Positions 25,616 through 34,158 of a stretch of 38,149 nucleotides of DNA are shown here, in pieces. The notes below the pieces were generated by a model. That model ran no database searches, was not told the origin of the DNA, and saw only the letters and a program-made list of their open reading frames with translations. This DNA comes from Sulfurimicrobium sp964552675 (GTDB lineage: Bacteria > Pseudomonadota > Gammaproteobacteria > Burkholderiales > Sulfuricellaceae), in assembly GCA_964552675.1 (NCBI GenBank), contig CAZKHJ010000026.1, positions 1 through 38,149 of the forward strand, read 5' to 3'. Numbering within the stretch: the stretch's first letter is position 1; every line of letters begins with the position of its first letter. Made by a program: the position numbers and the translations under genes.

Positions 25616-26659
25616 TCAGTCATTCGTGAACACGGTGCCGAGCTTGTCCATCTCTTCCAGCGCCCGCCCCGAGCCGCGTACTACACAGGTGAGGGGGTCT
25701 TCCGCAACCACGACCGGCAGGCCGGTTTCTTCCATCAGCAGGCGGTCGAGATCGCGCAGCAGCGCGCCGCCACCGGTCAGCACCATGCCCTTGTCGGCGA
25801 TGTCGGCACCCAGTTCCGGCGGGGTCTGTTCCAGCGCCTGCTTGACCGCGCTGACGATGGCGTTGAGCGGGTCGGTCAAGGCTTCCAGCACTTCGTTGCT
25901 GGAAATGGTGAAGCTGCGCGGGATGCCTTCTGCCAGGTTGCGGCCCTTGACTTCCATTTCGCGTACTTCGGAAGCAGGGAAGGCGGAACCGATTTCCTTC
26001 TTGATCAGCTCGGCGGTGGCATCGCCGATCAGCATGCCGTAATTGCGGCGGATATAGTTGATAATGGCCTCGTCGAACTTGTCGCCGCCGACGCGCACCG
26101 AAGAGGCATAGACCACGCCCCCCAGGGAAATCACGCCCACTTCGGTGGTGCCGCCGCCGATATCCACCACCATTGAGCCGGTCGCTTCGGCCACCGGCAG
26201 GTCGGCACCGATGGCGGCCGCCATCGGCTCCTCGATCAGATAGACCTGGCGTGCGCCGGCACCGATCGCGGATTCGCGGATGGCGCGCCGCTCCACCTGG
26301 GTGGAGCCGCAGGGCACGCAGATGATGATGCGCGGGCTGGGGGAGAGCATGCGTGAATCGTGAATTTTCTTGATGAAATATTTCAGCATCTGCTCGGTGA
26401 TGGTGAAGTCGGCGATCACGCCGTCCTTCATCGGGCGGATGGCGGTGATGCTGCCGGGGGTACGGCCGATCATCAGCTTGGCTTCAGTGCCGACCGCCTG
26501 GATGGTTTTTTTGCTGCTCGGGCCGCCTTCCTGGCGGATTGCCACCACGGACGGTTCGTCCAGGACGATGCCTTTCCCGCGCACGTAAATCAGGGTGTTG
26601 GCGGTGCCCAGGTCAATCGCCAGATCGGTAGAAAAATAGCCGCGTAGGAATCCAAACAT
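25616..26659 (-). CDS. mreB: Rod-shape-determining actin homologue MreB
   Basis: MreB is the bacterial actin that organises side-wall synthesis under the inner membrane. The 347-aa length is standard. The amphipathic N-terminus MFGFLRGYFSTD is followed by the phosphate-1 motif DLGTANTLIYV, PMKDGVIADF, the phosphate-2 motif VVDIGGGTTEVGVISLGG and the adenosine motif GMVLTGGGALLRDLD. It is the first gene of the minus-strand shape operon and is divergent from gatC across a 163-bp spacer. Confidence 0.97.
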   Translation of the reverse strand: MFGFLRGYFSTDLAIDLGTANTLIYVRGKGIVLDEPSVVAIRQEGGPSSKKTIQAVGTEAKLMIGRTPGSITAIRPMKDGVIADFTITEQMLKYFIKKIHDSRMLSPSPRIIICVPCGSTQVERRAIRESAIGAGARQVYLIEEPMAAAIGADLPVAEATGSMVVDIGGGTTEVGVISLGGVVYASSVRVGGDKFDEAIINYIRRNYGMLIGDATAELIKKEIGSAFPASEVREMEVKGRNLAEGIPRSFTISSNEVLEALTDPLNAIVSAVKQALEQTPPELGADIADKGMVLTGGGALLRDLDRLLMEETGLPVVVAEDPLTCVVRGSGRALEEMDKLGTVFTND

Positions 26660-26822
26660 ACTTGTGTCTCGGGGGTCTATGAATGTAAAAAATTGTGAAG
26701 CTACACTTCATTCATTCCCCTTCCGGCAGGAGGAAGGAGCGCTTGTGTGGAAGTGCGACGATAAAATGAATTATGATAACCTATTAAGCTTGTTTAATTA
26801 AAGTTCCTATAAGGTGAATTTT

Positions 26823-27110
26823 ATGTCATTGACGCTGGACGATGTGAAACGCATCGCTCATCTGGCCCGCATCGAAGTCAGCGAGGACGAGGCAGCCGGC
26901 TATCTTGGCCAGCTTTCCAGCATTCTCGGCCTGGTAGAGGAAATGCAGGCGGTAGATACCGCGGGCATCGAGCCCATGGCGCATGCCCAGGACGTGGTAT
27001 TGCGTCTGCGTGAGGATGTCGCAAGCGAGGGTAACTGCCGCGATGCCTACCAGGCGGTGGCGCCGCAGGTGGAGGCGGGCCTGTATCTGGTTCCCAAGGT
27101 GATCGAATAA
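26823..27110 (+). CDS. gatC: Asp/Glu-tRNA(Asn/Gln) amidotransferase subunit C
   Basis: GatC is the small scaffold subunit of the GatCAB amidotransferase that converts Glu-tRNA(Gln) or Asp-tRNA(Asn) to the amidated form. I choose the ATG at 26823 (MSLTLDDVKRIAHLARIEV), which follows AAGG at good spacing. A GTG at 26814 would overlap that site. The 95-aa product matches family length. Its stop overlaps the gatA start by one base. Confidence 0.95.
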   Translation: MSLTLDDVKRIAHLARIEVSEDEAAGYLGQLSSILGLVEEMQAVDTAGIEPMAHAQDVVLRLREDVASEGNCRDAYQAVAPQVEAGLYLVPKVIE

Positions 27111-28564
27111 TGCTGAATGCAAGTCTGAAAGAGCTGTCCGGCCTGCTGGCGGCAAAAAAAATCTCCAGCGTCGAATTGACGCAAACCTTTCTCCAGCGCA
27201 TCAGCCAGCTGAACCCCGAACTGAATGCCTTTATCACGGTTGATGCGGAAAAAAGCCTGGCCCAGGCGAAACGTGCCGATGAAATGATCGCAGGCGGCAG
27301 GGCAGGCCTGCTGACCGGCATTCCGATTGCCCAGAAGGATATTTTCTGTGCCCAGGGATGGCTGTCCACCTGCGGTTCGAAAATGCTATCCAATTTCGTG
27401 TCGCCCTATGATGCCCATGTGATCGAGCAGTTTGACCGGGCTGGCGCGGTGAATCTGGGCAAGACCAATATGGACGAATTCGCCATGGGTTCTTCCAATG
27501 AAACCTCGTTTTTCGGCAAGGTGAAGAATCCCTGGGACTTGAATGCGGTGCCTGGCGGCAGTTCGGGCGGTTCCGCAGCGGCCGTGGCGGCGCGCCTGTG
27601 TCCTGCCGCTACCGGCACCGACACCGGCGGCTCGATTCGCCAACCGGCAGCGCTGAACAGCATTACCGGCCTCAAGCCGACATATGGGACAGTATCGCGC
27701 TACGGCATGATTGCCTTTGCCTCGTCGCTCGACCAGGGCGGGCCGATGGCGAAGAGTGCCGAGGATTGTGCCCTGCTGCTCAATGTCATGGCGGGTTTTG
27801 ATGGGCGCGATTCCACCAGTCTGGAGCGGGAGAAAGAGGATTATGCGCGCGATCTCGGTCAGCCGCTCAAGGGGCTGCGCATCGGCTTGCCCAAGGAGTA
27901 TTTCGCCGAGGGTCTGAGCGAGGATGTTGCCAGGGCGGTGGAGGCCGCGCTGGTGGAATATCGCAGGCTGGGCGCGGAAACGGTGGAAATCAGCCTGCCC
28001 AATACCCGCCTGTCCATCCCGGTCTACTATGTGCTGGCGCCAGCGGAAGCGAGCTCGAATCTGGCGCGCTACGATGGCGTCCGTTATGGCTACCGCGCGC
28101 CGGAATATGGCGATCTGGTGGACATGTACCAGAAAACCCGTGCCCAGGGCTTCGGCATGGAGGTCAAGCGGCGCATCATGATCGGCACTTATGTCCTCTC
28201 CGCCGGCTACTACGATGCCTACTATATCCAGGCGCAGAAGCTGCGCCGTCTGATTGCGCAGGATTTCGCGGCGGCTTTCCGGCAGTGCGATGTGATCATG
28301 GGGCCGACCACGCCTACCACGGCCTTCAAGCTGGGTGAAAAGAGCGACGACCCGGTTTCGATGTATCTCTCCGATATCTATACCATCGCCGTCAACCTGG
28401 CGGGCCTGCCGGGCATGTCCGTGCCCTGTGGCTTTGGCGCGAACGGCCTGCCGGTGGGTTTGCAAATCGTTGGCAATTATTTCGCCGAGGCGAAAATGCT
28501 GAACGTGGCGCACCAATATCAGTTGGCGACGGATTGGCACCAACGCATGCCAGAGGGGATTTAG
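27110..28564 (+). CDS. gatA: Asp/Glu-tRNA(Asn/Gln) amidotransferase subunit A
   Basis: GatA is the amidase subunit that releases ammonia from glutamine for GatB. The 484-aa protein carries the amidase signature GGSSGGSAAAVAARL. The Ser-cisSer-Lys triad can be placed at K76 (IAQKDIF), S151 and the nucleophile S175 (TGGSIRQPA). The conserved GLKPTYGTVSRYG block follows. It sits in a tight gatC-gatA-gatB operon. Confidence 0.97.
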   Translation: MLNASLKELSGLLAAKKISSVELTQTFLQRISQLNPELNAFITVDAEKSLAQAKRADEMIAGGRAGLLTGIPIAQKDIFCAQGWLSTCGSKMLSNFVSPYDAHVIEQFDRAGAVNLGKTNMDEFAMGSSNETSFFGKVKNPWDLNAVPGGSSGGSAAAVAARLCPAATGTDTGGSIRQPAALNSITGLKPTYGTVSRYGMIAFASSLDQGGPMAKSAEDCALLLNVMAGFDGRDSTSLEREKEDYARDLGQPLKGLRIGLPKEYFAEGLSEDVARAVEAALVEYRRLGAETVEISLPNTRLSIPVYYVLAPAEASSNLARYDGVRYGYRAPEYGDLVDMYQKTRAQGFGMEVKRRIMIGTYVLSAGYYDAYYIQAQKLRRLIAQDFAAAFRQCDVIMGPTTPTTAFKLGEKSDDPVSMYLSDIYTIAVNLAGLPGMSVPCGFGANGLPVGLQIVGNYFAEAKMLNVAHQYQLATDWHQRMPEGI

Positions 28565-28567
28565 ACT

Positions 28568-30004
28568 ATGCAGTGGGAAGTCGTCATCGGGCTGGAAACG
28601 CATGCCCAACTCAATACCGTGTCCAAGATTTTTTCCGGAGCGGCCACCGCTTATGGCGCTGAGCCCAATACCCAAGCCTGTGCGGTGGACATCGCCCTGC
28701 CTGGTGTGTTGCCGGTAATGAACAAGGCGGCGATGGAGAAAGCGGTGAAATTCGGCCTCGCCATCGGGGCTGAAATCAATCGCAAATCGGTATTTGAACG
28801 AAAAAACTACTTCTATCCGGATCTGCCCAAGGGCTACCAGACCAGTCAGCTTGAGCTGCCCATCGTGGCTGCAGGTGGAAAACTCGCGATCCAGGTGGGG
28901 GAACAGGAAAAAAGCGTGCGCATTACCCGCGCCCATCTGGAAGAGGATGCCGGCAAATCGCTGCACGAGGATTTTCACGGCATGAGCGGGATCGATCTCA
29001 ACCGCGCCGGCACCCCTCTGCTGGAGATCGTCACCGAACCGGATATCCGCAGTTCACAGGAGGCGGTGGCCTATGCCAAGGCGCTGCATGGGCTGGTGCG
29101 CTATCTCGACATTTGCGACGGCAACATGCAGGAAGGCTCGTTCCGTTGCGATGCCAATGTATCGGTGCGCCCGCTGGGGGTGGAAAAATTGGGCACGCGC
29201 TGCGAGATCAAGAATCTCAATTCCTTCAAGTTTCTGGAAAAGGCGATTGATTATGAAGTCCAGCGCCAGATCGAGATTCTTGAAGATGGCGGCAGAATTG
29301 TGCAGGAAACCCGGCTGTACGACTCCGAGCGTAACGAAACTCGTTCGATGCGATCCAAGGAAGAAGCCAACGATTACCGTTATTTTCCCGATCCCGACCT
29401 GCTGCCCCTGGTCGTGAGCGATGCCTACATCGAGCAGGTGCGCGCCGTGCTGCCTGAACTCCCGCAGGCCAAGCGCGAGCGCTTCATGGCGCAGTTTGGC
29501 TTGCCGGCCTATGACGCCGGTGTGCTTACGGCCGCGCGCGAGGTGGCGGATTATTTCGAGGCAACCGTGGCAGTTTTGGGTGGCGAAGCCAAGCTCGTGG
29601 CCAACTGGCTGATGGGCGATCTGTCCGCCGCGCTTAACAAGAACGGTCTGGAAGTTGCTGCCAGCCCGGTGTCCAGTGCCCGGCTGGCGGGTTTGCTGAA
29701 GCGTATCCTGGATGGCACCATTTCCGGCAAGATCGCCAAGGAGGTGTTCGACGCGATGTGGAACGGCGAAGGCGATGCCGACACGATCATCGAGTCAAAA
29801 GGCCTGAAGCAGATTTCCGATAGCGGCGCGATCGAGAAAATCATTGACGAGATTATTGCCGCCAATCCGGCGCAGGTGGCCGAATACCGCAGCGGCAAGG
29901 AAAAGGTGTTTGGCTTCTTTGTCGGTCAGGCCATGAAGGCCAGCAAAGGCAAGGCCAATCCCGCACAGCTCAACGAGATACTCAGAAACAAGCTGCAGGG
30001 ATAA
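28568..30004 (+). CDS. gatB: Asp/Glu-tRNA(Asn/Gln) amidotransferase subunit B
   Basis: GatB binds the mischarged tRNA, phosphorylates the Glu/Asp side chain and transfers ammonia from GatA. The 478-aa length is normal. It starts EVVIGLETHAQL and shows FYPDLPKGYQTSQ, the EDAGKS kinase motif, NRAGTPLLEIVTEPD and RYFPDPDLLPL. The C-terminal YqeY-like tail ends in KGKANPAQLNEILRNKL. It lies 3 bp after gatA and is followed by a terminator. Confidence 0.97.
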   Translation: MQWEVVIGLETHAQLNTVSKIFSGAATAYGAEPNTQACAVDIALPGVLPVMNKAAMEKAVKFGLAIGAEINRKSVFERKNYFYPDLPKGYQTSQLELPIVAAGGKLAIQVGEQEKSVRITRAHLEEDAGKSLHEDFHGMSGIDLNRAGTPLLEIVTEPDIRSSQEAVAYAKALHGLVRYLDICDGNMQEGSFRCDANVSVRPLGVEKLGTRCEIKNLNSFKFLEKAIDYEVQRQIEILEDGGRIVQETRLYDSERNETRSMRSKEEANDYRYFPDPDLLPLVVSDAYIEQVRAVLPELPQAKRERFMAQFGLPAYDAGVLTAAREVADYFEATVAVLGGEAKLVANWLMGDLSAALNKNGLEVAASPVSSARLAGLLKRILDGTISGKIAKEVFDAMWNGEGDADTIIESKGLKQISDSGAIEKIIDEIIAANPAQVAEYRSGKEKVFGFFVGQAMKASKGKANPAQLNEILRNKLQG

Positions 30005-30005
30005 A

Positions 30006-30036
30006 AAAGCGGGGGCTACTGCCCCCGTTGCTTTTT
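30006..30036. terminator. Bidirectional terminator between gatB and the DUF4124 gene
   Basis: GGGGGC and GCCCCC enclose a 4-nt loop, with A-rich 5' and T-rich 3' flanks (about 30006-30036). It lies 2 bp after the gatB stop and 11 bp from the stop of the converging gene, so it can serve both. Confidence 0.88.
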
Positions 30037-30046
30037 GTCCGGCCAG

Positions 30047-30682
30047 CTATTTCGCCGGCGCTGGCTGGCTGGGCGCGATGCCTTTCAGTTCGCGGAAGCG
30101 TTTCTTGTCCACGTCGGAGCGGATCTTGATATCCTCATATTCCTGTTTCCACTTGGCCATGGTTTCGTTGGTTTTCCGGATTTCGTCCTCGGCGCGCTTG
30201 ATGTCCTCACTCAGGTCGGCAGGAATGGGCTTCTTGTTGCGGCTGATGGTGTCGGCCTGTTTGCGCAGGGCATCAAGGCGTCCCTGTAGTGATTTGATGC
30301 GCATCTGGGTGCTGTCGATCTGGGCCTGGGTGGCTTCCAGATTGCGTTTGAGGGCGCGGTCGATTTCCGCTTCGCTGGTGTAGGTATCAAGCAGGGCACG
30401 GTCGCGGCGTTTTTGCTCCTGGGCTTTCTGCTCCTCGGTCATTTTTGCCGCTGCCGTGTCCGCCTGGATTTTCTTTTCCTCATCGGTCAGATAGCGGGTC
30501 TGCTTTTTTTCCAGCCCCTTGCTGGATATTTCGCTGCTGGTGCGGCATTTGTCCAGCACCTCGGGCGGGATCGCATCGCCATAATAGACGCGGCCCTTGT
30601 CATCCACGCATTTTTGCAGGGGGGCCGCCTGGGTGGCGCCGGCGCAGAGTGCAAGCGTTATTGCAAGAGTCAGTTTATTCAC
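30047..30682 (-). CDS. DUF4124-domain exported protein
   Basis: The function is unknown. The 211-aa product has a clear signal peptide (MNKLTLAITLALCAGATQAA). Next comes a DUF4124-like segment, LQKCVDDKGRVYYGDAIPPEV (about residues 22-42), in which a conserved YxD-type motif follows a K-C-x-D-x-x-G start. The rest is a long charged, probably coiled-coil region rich in K, E, Q and R. Periplasmic location is inferred. It starts 10 bp after pyrE on the same strand, so cotranscription is likely. Confidence 0.82.
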   Translation of the reverse strand: MNKLTLAITLALCAGATQAAPLQKCVDDKGRVYYGDAIPPEVLDKCRTSSEISSKGLEKKQTRYLTDEEKKIQADTAAAKMTEEQKAQEQKRRDRALLDTYTSEAEIDRALKRNLEATQAQIDSTQMRIKSLQGRLDALRKQADTISRNKKPIPADLSEDIKRAEDEIRKTNETMAKWKQEYEDIKIRSDVDKKRFRELKGIAPSQPAPAK

Positions 30683-30692
30683 GGATTTTTCC

Positions 30693-31334
30693 TTATTTCA
30701 CACCATATTGTTCGCGATAGGCAGCAACGGCCACACGATTTTCCGCCATTTCCGCATGATTCTGCAAATAGCCGACCAGACTGTCCAGATCGGCAATACT
30801 AATAACGGGGATGCCATAGTTCTGGCTGACTTCCTGTACTGCTGACAGTGTTCCGCTACCGCGTTCCATGCGGTCGATGGCGATCGCCACGCCGCAGGGC
30901 CGGGCATTGTTCTGGCGGATCAGTTCCACGGATTCGCGTACCGAGGTGCCGGCGGAGATGACGTCGTCAACAATCAGCACCCGGCCCTGCAACGGCGCGC
31001 CCACCAGACTGCCGCCCTCGCCATGATCCTTGGCTTCCTTGCGGTTGAAACAGAAAGGCACATTGCGTCCTTGCTGCGCCAGTGCGATGGCAATTGCGGC
31101 AACCAGGGGGATGCCCTTGTAGGCAGGGCCGAACAGCATGTCGAATTCCACGCCGGCGGCGAGAATGGCCCCGGCGTAGAATTGTCCGAGTTTTTGCAGC
31201 GCTTCGCCGTCATTGAACAGGCCGGCATTGAAGAAATAGGGTGAAAGACGCCCGGCCTTGGTCTTGAATTCGCCGAAGCGCAGTACCTTGCGCTGGATCG
31301 CGAATTCGATGAATTCCTGTCTGAAATCGGTCAT
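30693..31334 (-). CDS. pyrE: Orotate phosphoribosyltransferase
   Basis: PyrE joins orotate to PRPP to make OMP in pyrimidine synthesis. The 213-aa protein shows the family start (FIEFAIQRKVLRFGEFKTKAGRLSPYFFNAG), GPAYKGIPL, the flexible-loop KEAKDHGEGG and the PRPP motif VLIVDDVISAGTS. It is the first gene of a two-gene unit with the DUF4124 gene. Confidence 0.97.
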   Translation of the reverse strand: MTDFRQEFIEFAIQRKVLRFGEFKTKAGRLSPYFFNAGLFNDGEALQKLGQFYAGAILAAGVEFDMLFGPAYKGIPLVAAIAIALAQQGRNVPFCFNRKEAKDHGEGGSLVGAPLQGRVLIVDDVISAGTSVRESVELIRQNNARPCGVAIAIDRMERGSGTLSAVQEVSQNYGIPVISIADLDSLVGYLQNHAEMAENRVAVAAYREQYGVK

Positions 31335-31370
31335 GTGCGGGTCAGTTTGTTATGAATTATATCGCGTGCA

Positions 31371-31646
31371 TTATATCCGCAAATCCCGATAGCATCCGCT
31401 TCTGCGCCGGACATGGCTGAAGCGCCGGCCGATGGTGATGATTTCGCCGTGGCTATCGAGCACTGCATAATACATCCTGGTCAGGTCTGCGCCGGTTTTG
31501 CCGGTGGTGTCGAAGTGCACGATTTTCCCGCCATGGTCGCCGTGTTCCACCCGGCCGGAGGACAGTAATTTGTGTAAAGCCTGCTCGGAAATGCCGCTGC
31601 GGCGCATGCAAAGCCTGGCGTGGCTGCTGATTATCCCCAGTTTCAT
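31371..31646 (-). CDS. Small DUF4258-like protein
   Basis: The chosen start is ATG at 31646, with AGGAG upstream, giving 91 aa; an ATG at 31691 would add 15 residues. The pattern SSHARLCMRRSGISEQALHKLLSSGRV, then HFDTTG and GEIITIGRRF, resembles DUF4258 proteins, many of which accompany toxin-antitoxin or regulatory genes. The role is unknown. It lies 76 bp downstream of the WYL-regulator stop on the same strand, and a candidate WYL operator (31694-31718) lies between them, so it may be controlled by that regulator. Confidence 0.6.
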   Translation of the reverse strand: MKLGIISSHARLCMRRSGISEQALHKLLSSGRVEHGDHGGKIVHFDTTGKTGADLTRMYYAVLDSHGEIITIGRRFSHVRRRSGCYRDLRI

Positions 31647-31693
31647 CACCCTCTCCTGTTTCCATTGTTTAAGGTGATGCCAGTTTTTCATAC

Positions 31694-31718
31694 TGGTGGC
31701 TCACTGGGAGAGCCATCA
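31694..31718. promoter_or_regulatory. Candidate WYL-regulator operator 1
   Basis: Inverted repeat TGGTGGCTC (31694-31702) and GAGCCATCA (31710-31718): 9-bp arms with one mismatch and a 7-nt spacer. The left arm and the position of GAGC are identical to the sequence upstream of the WYL gene (32731-32750). Confidence 0.5.
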
Positions 31719-31722
31719 AAGA

Positions 31723-32712
31723 TCAATTTATCGACGGGCTTGCCTGATAGTGTTTCAAGGACTGGTGCAGCAAATTTTCCACCCTGGCACGCAATCCTTC
31801 TGGCGCCAGCACTTCGACATCGGGCCCATATTTGAGGATGTCCATCACCAGTTCCCGGTCATCACTGTAGGGAATTTCCAGTATGAACGAGCCATCTGGT
31901 TCCAGACGGCTTTTCTGCTTCGGGTGCCATTGCTCCTGAGAGACCCACCTCGCCCGCTCTGGTGTGAATTTCAGCACCGCTGAATGAATCGCCTTGCCTG
32001 AAAAAATGCCATAGCCGTTTCCCAGGGTTTCGTCGAGTTGCCGTGCGCCAACAGGCTTGGCTTTTTTGTCGAGAATAACCGCCTTGCGGATGGTTTCGAC
32101 GGAAAAGCTTCTGAGCCCTTCCCTCAGATGGCACCAGGCATCCAGATACCAGTTGTCGCGGTAATAAACCAGCCTTTGCGGGGAGATTTCCCGCTCCGTC
32201 TGCTCATCGTTGCCGCGGCTATAGTGAACGATGCGGAGGCGCTGGCGCTTCAGGAGCGCATGGCTGAGCGTTTCAAAATGGTCCGTGGCGATTTTCCTGG
32301 CCGCAACGTGCAGGATCTTGATGCGCTCCTGGACCTCGTTGGCCGAATGGTCACCGCTTTCCAGCAGCAGGTTGAGCCGTGACTGGAGCGGCTGGATATG
32401 CGGTCCCAGCAGTCCGGGCTGCAAATGGGTGAGCAACTGCTGCATGGTAAGCAAGGCATGGATTTCCGAGGCGTTGAACCACAAGCCCGGCAGCTCATAT
32501 TTGGGTGCCAGGCTATCCGCCTTGCCGAAGCGATAACCGCCGGTGTCGCGATCCCATTCGATCGGCGCATTGAGGCGATCGCGCAGATATTCGAGATCAC
32601 GCTTGAACGTGGCACGGGAGATGCCAAGTTCGGCCAGGAAGGTTTCGATCGGCACTACCCGGTGTTCGTTCAGCAACTGGTCGATGCGGTAAAAGCGTTC
32701 GGTCCGGTCCAC
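31723..32712 (-). CDS. WYL-domain transcriptional regulator
   Basis: The 329-aa product has an N-terminal helix-turn-helix (about residues 1-55, IDQLLNEHRVVPIETFLAELGISRATFKRDLEYLRDRL in outline). A WYL domain follows, including REISPQRLVYYRDNWYLDAW and RSFSVETI (about 165-210), and then a WCX-like C-terminus. Such proteins bind DNA and are often controlled by a ligand or nucleic acid, many of them in defence or stress loci. The start is GTG at 32710-32712 after AAGGAA. A candidate -10 TATAGT (32754-32759, minus strand) sits beside operator 2, so autorepression is plausible. Confidence 0.88.
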   Translation of the reverse strand: MDRTERFYRIDQLLNEHRVVPIETFLAELGISRATFKRDLEYLRDRLNAPIEWDRDTGGYRFGKADSLAPKYELPGLWFNASEIHALLTMQQLLTHLQPGLLGPHIQPLQSRLNLLLESGDHSANEVQERIKILHVAARKIATDHFETLSHALLKRQRLRIVHYSRGNDEQTEREISPQRLVYYRDNWYLDAWCHLREGLRSFSVETIRKAVILDKKAKPVGARQLDETLGNGYGIFSGKAIHSAVLKFTPERARWVSQEQWHPKQKSRLEPDGSFILEIPYSDDRELVMDILKYGPDVEVLAPEGLRARVENLLHQSLKHYQASPSIN

Positions 32713-32730
32713 GGGAGTTCCTTGTTTTGA

Positions 32731-32750
32731 TGGTGGCTCATCTGGTGAGC
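32731..32750. promoter_or_regulatory. Candidate WYL-regulator operator 2
   Basis: TGGTGGCTC at 32731-32739, with GAGC at 32747-32750 in the same 16-bp register as operator 1. The inner dyad is GCTCA/TGAGC. It lies 19-38 bp upstream of the WYL gene start, just downstream of a minus-strand TATAGT, a position expected for a repressor site. Confidence 0.5.
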
Positions 32751-32811
32751 TTTACTATACCTACAATGAGCATCACACAACAGTATTTTGATAACCCGAA
32801 AGGAGCGCGGC

Positions 32812-33069
32812 ATGAACAAGCACAAGCAACTGGAACTGATGCTGGCGATTCGCCGGATATGTGGCAGGGCTGCCGCTGAGGGAAAGACCCGTATGCGTCC
32901 CGCAACCCTGCGCAAGATGGACATGCAGATCAGCCGCTTGCAGAAACTGGCTGATCATTCATCCTTGCCGCAGCACTGCTTGAACTTCTTTCCGCTGCCA
33001 CAGGGGCAGGGATCGTTGCGTCCCACCTTGGGGGCTTCACGACGCACCGGCGCCGGTGAACTGCGCTGA
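32812..33069 (+). CDS. Small basic protein ORF, possible
   Basis: No family was recognised. The ATG at 32812 has a strong AAAGGAG ribosome site 8 nt upstream, and the first ~45 residues (MNKHKQLELMLAIRRICGRA onward) are rich in K, R and L and look like real protein. The last ~38 codons are antisense to the SEC-C end of the converging gene (32955-33069), an unusual 115-bp overlap. Either the gene is real with an extended tail, or its original stop was lost. It is divergent from the WYL regulator and could share its operator. Confidence 0.4.
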   Translation: MNKHKQLELMLAIRRICGRAAAEGKTRMRPATLRKMDMQISRLQKLADHSSLPQHCLNFFPLPQGQGSLRPTLGASRRTGAGELR

Positions 33070-33647
33070 ACCTGCCAGAAACGATAGATGTCGTGAATGG
33101 TGCCGGGGAAATCTTCCTCCGCCTTGGCCAGTGCTCTTTCCTCTTCTTTTCGGCTGAGCCAGGGTTCCCGGTTTTTTCGCGCATCTTCCTTGAGCATCCC
33201 GCTTAACAGGAAGAAAATCTCCATTTTCTCGCTCAGGTCGGGCGCGAACTCGCCTGCCTGCTCGAACCAGTTTTCTTCCCCGATCTGCGCGCCATATACA
33301 TAGCCTTCGCACCATGCGGCATAATCCAGGCGCTCCGGATCGTCCTCGGTGCCATACAGAATCAGATCGAAATCCTCGCCATCGCGCAGTGCCGCAGCAA
33401 TGGTGTCGTGGAATTTCATGACCAACCCGGCCACTTCCTCGGCTTGCCCAGGGCTTTCATATTCCGGCGATTCACCCAGCGCCAAGGGCATCCATATGCT
33501 CGATGGAATGCTTTCCGGCCCGCTGATCGCCGCACAAAGAAAACCTTGCAGGATATCCAGCGTCATTGCCTCGTTGCCGAAAACGTCCGATGCCAGAAGG
33601 TTTTCCAGCCGGTCCATTTCCTGTTCGCTCATGATCGTGTTTTGCAC
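32955..33647 (-). CDS. YecA/UPF0149-family SEC-C protein
   Basis: The 230-aa protein has an N-terminal UPF0149 (YgfB/YecA-like) region containing LDILQGFLCAAISGPESI and YAAWCEGYVYGA. It ends in a SEC-C zinc motif, NDPCPCGSGKKFKQCCG. SEC-C motifs bind zinc and often contact ribosomes or SecB-like partners; the role here is unknown. The chosen start is GTG at 33647, 6 nt after AAGGAG; an in-frame ATG (33632) and an upstream start (33677) are alternatives. slyX lies just upstream on the same strand. The 3' end overlaps a small ORF on the plus strand. Confidence 0.87.
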   Translation of the reverse strand: MQNTIMSEQEMDRLENLLASDVFGNEAMTLDILQGFLCAAISGPESIPSSIWMPLALGESPEYESPGQAEEVAGLVMKFHDTIAAALRDGEDFDLILYGTEDDPERLDYAAWCEGYVYGAQIGEENWFEQAGEFAPDLSEKMEIFFLLSGMLKEDARKNREPWLSRKEEERALAKAEEDFPGTIHDIYRFWQVQRSSPAPVRREAPKVGRNDPCPCGSGKKFKQCCGKDE

Positions 33648-33676
33648 TTTGGACTCCTTTTTCAAGCCTGTTGACA

Positions 33677-33886
33677 CTAATAATGGGGCGGCCTTTCATT
33701 GAGCATGCCCCCTTCGGCGACCACCTCGGACAGTTCCCGTATGTGGCCGATCAGGGAGTCGCAAACTGCTTCCAGGCGATCTATCTTCTTTTGCTGCTCG
33801 TAGATGATCTTGTTCAGCTCCTGGAGCAGATCTTCCTGATAGGCAATCTTGGTTTCAATATCAATCAAACGGTCTTCATGCATCAT
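33677..33886 (-). CDS. slyX: SlyX family protein
   Basis: SlyX proteins are short coiled-coil proteins of unknown function. The 69-aa product reads MMHEDRLIDIETKIAYQEDL, then ELNKIIYEQQKKIDRLEAVC, and ends ERPPHY. The D-R-L/E-x-K start, heptad-like leucines and the C-terminal PPHY are characteristic. Two adjacent ATGs (33886 and 33883) are possible starts. It lies 29 bp upstream of the YecA-like gene and 34 bp downstream of a terminator that isolates it from the TA operon. Confidence 0.85.
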   Translation of the reverse strand: MMHEDRLIDIETKIAYQEDLLQELNKIIYEQQKKIDRLEAVCDSLIGHIRELSEVVAEGGMLNERPPHY

Positions 33887-33920
33887 GATGGGTGCCTGGT
33901 CGAGGTGTTGCCGGAAACAA

Positions 33921-33955
33921 AAATCCCCTTGCAATCAGGGACTGCAAGGGGATTT
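33921..33955 (-). terminator. Terminator below the TA operon
   Basis: Perfect 13-bp arms AAATCCCCTTGCA (33921-33933) and TGCAAGGGGATTT (33943-33955) enclose a 9-nt loop. On the minus strand the stem runs into TTTTTG. It is placed to end transcription from the toxin-antitoxin unit before slyX. Confidence 0.8.
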
Positions 33956-34158
33956 GAATTTGGCGGGCCATGAAGATATGCCAACACAAACTGTCTAGCC
34001 CACAATGGTTGGATTGTATTCGCACGAGTCATCAGTAGCAACCTTCTCGGTACTGTGCGACCTTGACTTCCTTCTGGGGTTACGCGAGTTATGTGGACAC
34101 CACGAAACCCAAAGGAATCCGACATGCAGGCACTGACCTACCCCGTAACTCCGCTGCG

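Noticed and set aside
27386..28978. 530-codon minus-strand frame opposite gatA and gatB
   Set aside because: Histidine/arginine-rich antisense translation of two certain genes.
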